Assembly (NCBI GenBank): GCA_046263755.1 | Contig: JBJYZC010000010.1 | Coordinates: 1-64,000, forward strand | Direction of reading: 5' to 3' | Source: Lachnocurva sp029100405 | GTDB taxonomy: Bacteria; Bacillota; Clostridia; Lachnospirales; Lachnospiraceae | DNA length: 64,000 bases | In this document: positions 58,967 through 64,000 of the stretch, piece after piece | How the letters are laid out: every line of letters begins with the position of its first letter | Position numbering within the stretch: the first letter of the stretch is position 1 | Position numbers and translations under genes: made by a program | Notes under the pieces: model-generated | The model's input: the letters and a program-made list of their open reading frames with translations, nothing else | The model's database searches: none | Told to the model about the DNA's origin: nothing

Positions 58967-60571
58967 ATGGCAAACATTGATTTAACACAGTATGGCATTA
59001 CCGGCACAACAGAGATTGTCTACAATCCTTCTTACGAGACTCTCTATGCAGAAGAGACAAAGGATTCTCTGGAAGGCTATGAAGTAGGCCACAAGACTGA
59101 GCTTGGCGCGGTTGATGTATTTACCGGTATCTACACCGGACGTTCTCCTAAGGATAAATTCATCGTTATGGATGAGAATTCTAAGGATACCGTATGGTGG
59201 AACACTCCGGAATATCCGAATGATAACCATGCTGCATCCGAGAAGACCTGGGCAGCAGTAAAGGAAATCGCAAAGCAGGAGCTTTCCAATAAGAAGCTTT
59301 ATGTGATCGATGGTTTCTGCGGAGCAAATAAGGACACCCGTATGGCTGTTCGTTTCATCATGGAAGTTGCTTGGCAGGCTCATTTCGTAAAGAACATGTT
59401 CATCCGTCCGACTGAAGAAGAGCAGGCAAATTTCAAGCCTGATTTCGTTGTTTACAACGCTTCCAAGGCTAAGGTTGAGAACTATAAGGAGCTTGGTCTG
59501 AATTCCGAGACCGCAGTTGTCTTCAATATCACAAGCCATGAGCAGGTCATCATCAACACCTGGTACGGCGGAGAGATGAAGAAGGGTATGTTCTCCATGA
59601 TGAACTACTACCTGCCTCTGAAGGGTATTGCCTCCATGCACTGCTCTGCAAATACAGACCTTAACGGCGAAAATACCTGTATCTTCTTCGGCCTGTCCGG
59701 AACCGGAAAGACCACTCTTTCCACCGATCCCAAGAGACTCCTCATCGGTGATGATGAGCACGGCTGGGATGACAACGGCGTCTTCAACCTTGAGGGCGGC
59801 TGCTATGCTAAGGTCATCAACCTGGATAAGGAAGCTGAGCCGGATATCTATGGTGCAATCAGAAGAGATGCTCTTCTTGAGAATGTAACTGTAGCGGATG
59901 ACGGAAAGCTTGATTTCAATGATAAGTCCGTAACCGAGAATACTCGTGTATCTTATCCGATCTATCACATTGACAAGATCGTTAAGCCGATCTCTCATGG
60001 TCCGGCTGCGAAGAATGTGATCTTCCTTTCTGCTGATGCATTCGGCGTACTTCCTCCTGTTTCGATTCTGACACCGGAGCAGACACAGTACTACTTCCTG
60101 TCCGGATTCACCGCTAAGCTGGCTGGTACCGAGCGCGGTATTACCGAGCCGACTCCGACCTTCTCCGCTTGCTTTGGTCAGGCATTCCTGGAACTGCATC
60201 CGACCAAGTACGCACAGGAGCTGGTTAAGAAGATGACCAAGTCCGGCGCTAAGGCTTATCTCGTTAACACCGGATGGAACGGAACCGGTAAGCGTATCTC
60301 CATTAAGGATACTCGTGGAATCATCACAGCGATCCAGAATGGTGATGTTGCTAAGGCTCCTACCAAGAAGATCCCTTACTTCGATTTCGAAGTACCGACC
60401 GAACTTCCTGGTGTTGATCCTGCCATCCTCGATCCCAGAGACACCTATAAGGATGCTTCTGAGTGGGAAGAGAAGGCAAAGGATCTGGCAGCAAGATTCC
60501 AGAAGAACTTCAAGAAGTATGAAGGAAACGAAGCAGGTAAGGCACTTGTATCCGCAGGCCCTGAACTGTAA
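58967..60571 (+). CDS. pckA: Phosphoenolpyruvate carboxykinase (ATP)
   Basis: Interconverts oxaloacetate plus ATP with PEP, CO2 and ADP; in fermenting anaerobes it often works in the CO2-fixing direction. It has 534 residues. The P-loop is GLSGTGKTT (242-250), followed by GDDEHGWD with metal-binding Asp. TGRSPKDKFIV carries the conserved substrate arginine. The ATG at 58967 is chosen because the N-terminus MANIDLTQYGITG is typical; the earlier ATG at 58922 lacks a ribosome site. Codon use looks biased, as for highly expressed genes. Confidence 0.95.
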   Translation: MANIDLTQYGITGTTEIVYNPSYETLYAEETKDSLEGYEVGHKTELGAVDVFTGIYTGRSPKDKFIVMDENSKDTVWWNTPEYPNDNHAASEKTWAAVKEIAKQELSNKKLYVIDGFCGANKDTRMAVRFIMEVAWQAHFVKNMFIRPTEEEQANFKPDFVVYNASKAKVENYKELGLNSETAVVFNITSHEQVIINTWYGGEMKKGMFSMMNYYLPLKGIASMHCSANTDLNGENTCIFFGLSGTGKTTLSTDPKRLLIGDDEHGWDDNGVFNLEGGCYAKVINLDKEAEPDIYGAIRRDALLENVTVADDGKLDFNDKSVTENTRVSYPIYHIDKIVKPISHGPAAKNVIFLSADAFGVLPPVSILTPEQTQYYFLSGFTAKLAGTERGITEPTPTFSACFGQAFLELHPTKYAQELVKKMTKSGAKAYLVNTGWNGTGKRISIKDTRGIITAIQNGDVAKAPTKKIPYFDFEVPTELPGVDPAILDPRDTYKDASEWEEKAKDLAARFQKNFKKYEGNEAGKALVSAGPEL

Positions 60572-60590
60572 TTCATTTCTTCTGTATGGA

Positions 60591-60622
60591 AAGGACAGGC
60601 ATAAAAATATGCCTGTCCTTTC
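60591..60622. terminator. Terminator of pckA
   Basis: AAGGACAGGCATA pairs with TATGCCTGTCCTT, followed by a short T-run. A mirror A-run is absent upstream. Confidence 0.75.
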
Positions 60623-60657
60623 ATGCTTTATAGACAAGAAAATAGAAAGGAGCATTT

Positions 60658-61176
60658 ATGGCTGACCTTGATCTCAAAGAAAAAGGTGCGGAGCTGGCCG
60701 ATAAGAGCAAGGGCTTTTTCGGGGAGTTCCGGAAATTTATCATGCGGGGCAATGTGATTGACCTGGCAGTCGGCGTTATCATTGGTGCCGCTTTTCAGGG
60801 AATCGTGAAATCACTGGTCGATGATATCGTAATGCCGGTCATCTCTTTATTGACGGGCGGTATCGATTTCACCAACTGGTTCCTTTCCCTGGATGGAAGC
60901 CATTATAAGACTCTGGCGGCAGCTCAGAAGGCCGGAGCTGCAACCTTAAACTATGGGAAGTTTTTGACTGCTGTGATTAATTTCCTCCTGATGGCACTGG
61001 TCATTTTTATCATGGTAAAACTGATCAACGACCTGTCTGACCGGCTGAAGAAACCGGAGGAAGAAAAACAGACGACAAAGAAATGTCCTTACTGCCTGTC
61101 TGAGATACCGATCAAGGCCAGCCGCTGCCCGCATTGTACCTCAGAGTTAGTGGTAGATCCGGATTTCAAACTGTGA
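60658..61176 (+). CDS. mscL: Large-conductance mechanosensitive channel with zinc ribbon
   Basis: A tension-gated pore that releases solutes on osmotic downshock. The 172 residues exceed the usual 130-150. The core has the N-terminal KFIMRGNVIDLAVGVIIGAAFQGIVKSLVDDIVMP, two spans (about 34-65 and 101-124) and the cytoplasmic helix. A C-terminal extension carries Cys143/Cys146 and Cys157/Cys160 in CPYC and CPHC, a zinc-ribbon pair. GAAAGGAGCATTT precedes the ATG. Confidence 0.93.
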   Translation: MADLDLKEKGAELADKSKGFFGEFRKFIMRGNVIDLAVGVIIGAAFQGIVKSLVDDIVMPVISLLTGGIDFTNWFLSLDGSHYKTLAAAQKAGAATLNYGKFLTAVINFLLMALVIFIMVKLINDLSDRLKKPEEEKQTTKKCPYCLSEIPIKASRCPHCTSELVVDPDFKL

Positions 61177-61223
61177 GCCTATATTCGTGCTTAGCGGAAG
61201 ACATAAGAGACAGTGGGAGTTCT

Positions 61224-61967
61224 ATGACGGATGAGAAAAAGCAAGACATAAAGACCAGGATCCATCTTAGGATCGACCGCCTGGACCGTTACCGGGAGGA
61301 GGATCTGGAGAGAATCGGAAGTTTTCTGAGCCGGGATCAGAAGGAAAAACTGGCTTCCATTAAGAACGGCAAGGCAAAGAGACAGTCTCTTCTGGCGGCC
61401 GGTCTCCTGGAAGATGCTTTCTTTGATCTCGGCCTACAGGGGCCCCTGTCCTATGGAAAACTTCCCAATGGTAAGCCTTGCCTTTTGAACAGACCGGGTC
61501 TGGATTTCTCGGTTTCTCACAGCGGAAATCTGGCTTCAGCAGCAGCGGCAGATCTTTCCTTTGGGCCCGGTCTTGGCCTGGATGTTGAAGATCTCTCCAT
61601 CCGAGAGCAGGATCCGGATCATTACATCAGACTAGCGGAACGCTTTTTCTCACCGGAGGAAGTCGAGATGGTGAGGAGGGGACTTCCGGACGGTCTCTAT
61701 TTCTCCTGGGAAGAGGAGGATCTGGAGCTGACAGAAGACGTGAAGCTTTTGCGGCGGTTCTTTCGGATCTGGACTTTTAAAGAAGCCTATGCAAAGGCGG
61801 TGGATCGGCCTCTGATCCGAGTACTGAAGGAGGAAGCCTATCGGCCGGACCGGCCGGATCTGATCTGCATGGCAAGGGAGGATAGTATTCTCAGCCTGGT
61901 TCTTGCAGGACATGAGATCAAGCCGGAGGATGTGGTCCTGCATGGCAGCTTCACAAGAACGCTTTAA
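61224..61967 (+). CDS. 4'-phosphopantetheinyl transferase (Sfp type)
   Basis: Transfers phosphopantetheine from CoA to acyl or peptidyl carrier proteins. It has 247 residues, near the Sfp length. LPNGKPCLLNRPGLDFSVSHSG, LGLDVEDLSIREQ (Mg-binding Asp and Glu) and WTFKEAYAKAV are the three family motifs. The start at 61224 follows GTGGGAGTTCT; the frame stays open into mscL but the upstream part has no ribosome site. Whether it serves fatty-acid ACP or a biosynthetic cluster cannot be told from the window; Sfp-type length suggests secondary metabolism. Confidence 0.88.
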   Translation: MTDEKKQDIKTRIHLRIDRLDRYREEDLERIGSFLSRDQKEKLASIKNGKAKRQSLLAAGLLEDAFFDLGLQGPLSYGKLPNGKPCLLNRPGLDFSVSHSGNLASAAAADLSFGPGLGLDVEDLSIREQDPDHYIRLAERFFSPEEVEMVRRGLPDGLYFSWEEEDLELTEDVKLLRRFFRIWTFKEAYAKAVDRPLIRVLKEEAYRPDRPDLICMAREDSILSLVLAGHEIKPEDVVLHGSFTRTL

Positions 61968-61986
61968 CGTATTGTATTAAATTTCA

Positions 61987-62003
61987 TTCACCTTTAAGGT
62001 GAA
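61987..62003. promoter_or_regulatory. Palindrome upstream of the ilvN promoter
   Basis: TTCACCTT-T-AAGGTGAA, perfect 8-bp arms, six bases before the -35 box. Likely an operator for an unidentified regulator of the branched-chain pathway. Confidence 0.6.
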
Positions 62004-62009
62004 AATTTG

Positions 62010-62037
62010 TTGACTTAAAAAAATAAAGTGCTAGAAT
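62010..62037 (+). promoter_or_regulatory. Promoter of ilvN
   Basis: TTGACT (62010-62015), 16 bases and TAGAAT (62032-62037), with an AT-rich spacer. Confidence 0.7.
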
Positions 62038-62070
62038 CTAAGCATACTTAGAGAACAGGAGAGGAGAGGC

Positions 62071-62571
62071 ATGAGAAAGCAGGTTCTGTCGATACTGGTT
62101 GAGAATACCCCATCTGTACTGAGTCACGTAGCAGGACTTTTCAGCCGGAGAGGTTATAACATCGATAGTATCTCCGCCGGAGTGACAGCGGATCCACGGA
62201 TCACACGAATCACGATCGTGACAAGCGGTGATGAACAGATCCTGGAACAGATCGAGAAGCAGGTTGCCAAGCTGGAAGATGTCCTTCATGTGCAGATCCT
62301 CGATCCGGAAGCTTCCGTTCAGACGGAACTCATGCTGGTAAAGCTTCGGGCTGTCGATACAGACCGGCAGAAAGCTTTGTCTGTTGTGGATATTTTCCAT
62401 GGCAAGGTCGTTGATGTGACCCATGACTCCCTTGTGATCCAGGTAACAGGAAATCAGGATAAGCTCGTGTCTTTTTTAAACATGCTGGATGGCTACGAGA
62501 TCTTGGAACTGGCCAGAACAGGATTGACAGGACTTACCCGAGGAAGTGATGACGTGTTCTTTATTGAATAG
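62071..62571 (+). CDS. ilvN: Acetolactate synthase small subunit
   Basis: The regulatory subunit that gives valine feedback to acetolactate synthase, 166 residues. The N-terminal ACT domain (about 4-76, LVENTPSVLSHVAGLFSRRGYNIDSISAG) binds valine. The C-terminal half resembles IlvH. GGAGAGGAGAGGC precedes the ATG. The large subunit gene ilvB is not adjacent, which is unusual; ilvC follows 117 bases later. The name ilvH is equally valid. Confidence 0.92.
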   Translation: MRKQVLSILVENTPSVLSHVAGLFSRRGYNIDSISAGVTADPRITRITIVTSGDEQILEQIEKQVAKLEDVLHVQILDPEASVQTELMLVKLRAVDTDRQKALSVVDIFHGKVVDVTHDSLVIQVTGNQDKLVSFLNMLDGYEILELARTGLTGLTRGSDDVFFIE

Positions 62572-62687
62572 GTAGAGAATACGATCACGATATCCGTACG
62601 GAGGAATGTTTCGATTACTCTTTCGATTCCCGATTTTGTTCGAAAATGTATTTGTACGGAAAGTTTATATCTACAGGAGGAAAAAAG

Positions 62688-63719
62688 ATGTCAAGACTTG
62701 ATCACGAAGCAAGAATCTATTATCAGGAAGACTGTAATCTGGATGCTCTGAGAGGTCATAAGATTGCAGTAATCGGCTATGGCTCCCAGGGTCATGCACA
62801 TGCTCTGAATCTGAAGGATTCCGGCATGGATGTTGTTGTCGGCCTTTATGAAGGCTCTAAGAGTAAGGCTAAGGCCGAGGCTCAGGGACTCAAGGTTCTT
62901 CCTGTTGCTGAAGCAGCAAAATGGGCAGATGTTATCATGGTTCTGATCCCGGATGAGCTTCAGGCTGATATGTACAAGACAGAGATTGCCCCTTATCTGG
63001 AAGAGGGCGATATGCTGATGTTCGCACACGGCTTCAACATTAACTACAAGCTGATCGTTCCCCCTGCATATGTCGATGTTACCATGATCGCTCCGAAGGC
63101 TCCCGGACATACCGTTCGTTCCGAGTATCAGGAAGGAAAAGGAACTCCTTGTCTGGTAGCCGTTGAACAGGATGCTACCGGTAAGGCTCTGGAGAAGGCT
63201 CTGGCTTACGGTGCTGCATTGGGCGGAGCTCGTGCAGGTCTTCTGGAGACCACTTTCCAGGTTGAGACCGAGACCGACCTCTTCGGTGAGCAGGCTGTTC
63301 TTTGCGGCGGCGTTGTTAAGCTGATGCAGACCGGCTTTGAGGTTCTCTGCGAGGCAGGTTATGATCCGAGAAATGCTTACTTCGAGTGCATCCATGAGAT
63401 GAAGCTGATTGTTGACCTGATCTATCAGTCTGGTTTTGCAGGAATGCGTTACTCCATCTCCAATACCGCTGAGTATGGTGATTATGTTTCCGGACCGAAG
63501 ATCATCACTGCTGATACCAAGGCAGCTATGAAGAAGGTTCTGTCTGATATCCAGGATGGTACTTTCGCTTCTGACTTCGTTCAGGATATGAAGAACGGTC
63601 GTGTACACTTCGAGGGTATGCGTGCAAAGGCAGCTGAGCATCCTTCAGAAGCAATCGGTAAGGAGATCCGTAAGCTTTACAGCTGGAACAATGAGAATGA
63701 GAAGCTGATCAACAACTAA
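62688..63719 (+). CDS. ilvC: Ketol-acid reductoisomerase (class I)
   Basis: Converts acetolactate to dihydroxyisovalerate with NAD(P)H and Mg2+, the second step for valine and isoleucine. It has 343 residues. The N-terminal Rossmann motif is GYGSQGHAHALNL and the C-terminal knotted domain carries ETDLFGEQAVLCGG with the Mg-binding Asp and Glu. Class I length (about 330-345). The ATG at 62688 follows ACAGGAGGAAAAAAG. The 116-base gap after ilvN has GTACGGA twice (about 62597 and 62655) but no clear promoter. Confidence 0.96.
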   Translation: MSRLDHEARIYYQEDCNLDALRGHKIAVIGYGSQGHAHALNLKDSGMDVVVGLYEGSKSKAKAEAQGLKVLPVAEAAKWADVIMVLIPDELQADMYKTEIAPYLEEGDMLMFAHGFNINYKLIVPPAYVDVTMIAPKAPGHTVRSEYQEGKGTPCLVAVEQDATGKALEKALAYGAALGGARAGLLETTFQVETETDLFGEQAVLCGGVVKLMQTGFEVLCEAGYDPRNAYFECIHEMKLIVDLIYQSGFAGMRYSISNTAEYGDYVSGPKIITADTKAAMKKVLSDIQDGTFASDFVQDMKNGRVHFEGMRAKAAEHPSEAIGKEIRKLYSWNNENEKLINN

Positions 63720-63760
63720 TGTGACAAGTTTCATTCATTCTATGGGCTTCATGTAAATCG

Positions 63761-63797
63761 AAAGTCCCGGAAGAGATTCTTCCGGGACTTTTTTTAT
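63761..63797 (+). terminator. Intrinsic terminator of ilvC
   Basis: AAAGTCCCGGAAGA pairs with TCTTCCGGGACTTT, loop GAT, with a run of T. Confidence 0.93.
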
Positions 63798-63831
63798 AAG
63801 CAGGTCTTAAGCAAGACGATCTTTTCATGAT

Positions 63832-63869
63832 GAAAAGCCAAATGCGGAAAAGCCTAATGCGGAAAAGAC
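63832..63869 (+). repeat. 15-bp tandem repeat (2 copies plus partial)
   Basis: GAAAAGCCAAATGCG then GAAAAGCCTAATGCG then GAAAAGAC. Confidence 0.75.
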
Positions 63870-63961
63870 AAACAAAAACCGCCTCCTTTGTGCTATAGTG
63901 GTTATATAACGAGCCGGTCTGCATTTCAAGAAAAATCATTGCGGTTAAGGAGGGAGCCTGT

Positions 63962-64000
63962 ATGAGTGAGATCGAGATATCCGGTAAGACACGGGAAGAT
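63962..64000 (+). CDS. Start of a further gene (truncated by the window edge)
   Basis: TTAAGGAGGGAGCCTGT precedes an ATG at 63962, and the frame stays open for the remaining 13 codons (MSEIEISGKTRED). A possible -10 box TATAGT lies at 63894. Too little is visible to name it. Confidence 0.6.
   Translation, partial: MSEIEISGKTRED

Noticed and set aside
58982..60655. A 557-codon - strand frame opposite pckA
   Set aside because: An antisense shadow of a strongly biased gene; no ribosome site and no protein-like motifs.
1..64000. tRNA or rRNA genes
   Set aside because: I looked for T-loop GGTTCGAATCC-type sequences and rRNA landmarks in the gaps and saw none; a covariance search would be decisive.

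Overview
The window reads as chromosomal DNA of a low-to-mid GC Gram-positive anaerobe of the Bacillota, most likely class Clostridia and possibly Lachnospiraceae. The reasons are strong AGGAGG-type ribosome sites, TTG and GTG starts with coupled stop/start overlaps, hydroxylamine reductase (Hcp), ATP-type PEP carboxykinase, AsnA, a DUF4317 protein, RlmCD-type methyltransferases and the LarB/LarC pair. The family assignment is inference. No rRNA, tRNA, CRISPR array, insertion sequence or prophage was seen. Almost all genes lie on the + strand. The exceptions are a DUF4317 protein, a small hypothetical protein and a TetR repressor.

Layout. 0.9-4.7 kb: trehalose uptake and hydrolysis (PTS EIIBCA plus trehalose-6-phosphate hydrolase). 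4.9-11.6 kb: a sulfur block with a LysR regulator, cysteine synthase, an IscR-like Rrf2 regulator, O-acetylhomoserine sulfhydrylase and a rhodanese-TtcA fusion. 13.8-22.9 kb: housekeeping genes (hcp, asnS, asnA, a YerC/TrpR-like regulator, pcrA, an rRNA methyltransferase). 22.9-31.1 kb: a more accessory stretch with an HTH protein, an unknown protein plus a KilA-N protein, rarA, a lone HsdR-N nuclease-like protein, a two-gene ABC exporter with an HTH-AbrB regulator, and a flavodoxin-like protein. 31.5-43.0 kb: PutP, a second methyltransferase, a large unknown membrane protein, a stomatin/SPFH protein with a zinc ribbon, and potABCD. 43.2-49.8 kb: a complete atpBEFHAGDC operon. 49.8-56.1 kb: a gamma-class carbonic anhydrase-like protein, then a divergent TetR / MMPL exporter / very large coiled-coil lipoprotein unit. 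56.3-64.0 kb: larB, larC, pckA, mscL with a zinc ribbon, a phosphopantetheinyl transferase, ilvN, ilvC and the start of one further gene.

The most unusual feature is non-coding. Three intergenic regions (about 165-463, 5904-6133 and 31162-31387) carry the same composite element. It has two or three direct copies of a 70-71 bp unit, then a half unit, then an inverted unit, so each locus can fold into nested hairpins. The middle locus is in the opposite orientation with the same internal order. I do not recognise the family. The window is also rich in short tandem arrays placed at gene ends, several of which include the stop codon of the upstream gene (treC 65 bp x3, the SPFH gene 35 bp x3, atpG 9 bp x3). 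Other arrays sit in leaders (treP 48 bp x2, cysK 64 bp x2, metY 33 bp x3).

Candidate regulatory palindromes were found at the trehalose, ABC/AbrB, TetR/MMPL, ilvN and cysK promoters. A recurrent 12-mer, GAAATATARACC, occurs at several places and as a perfect inverted pair around the DUF4317 promoter.
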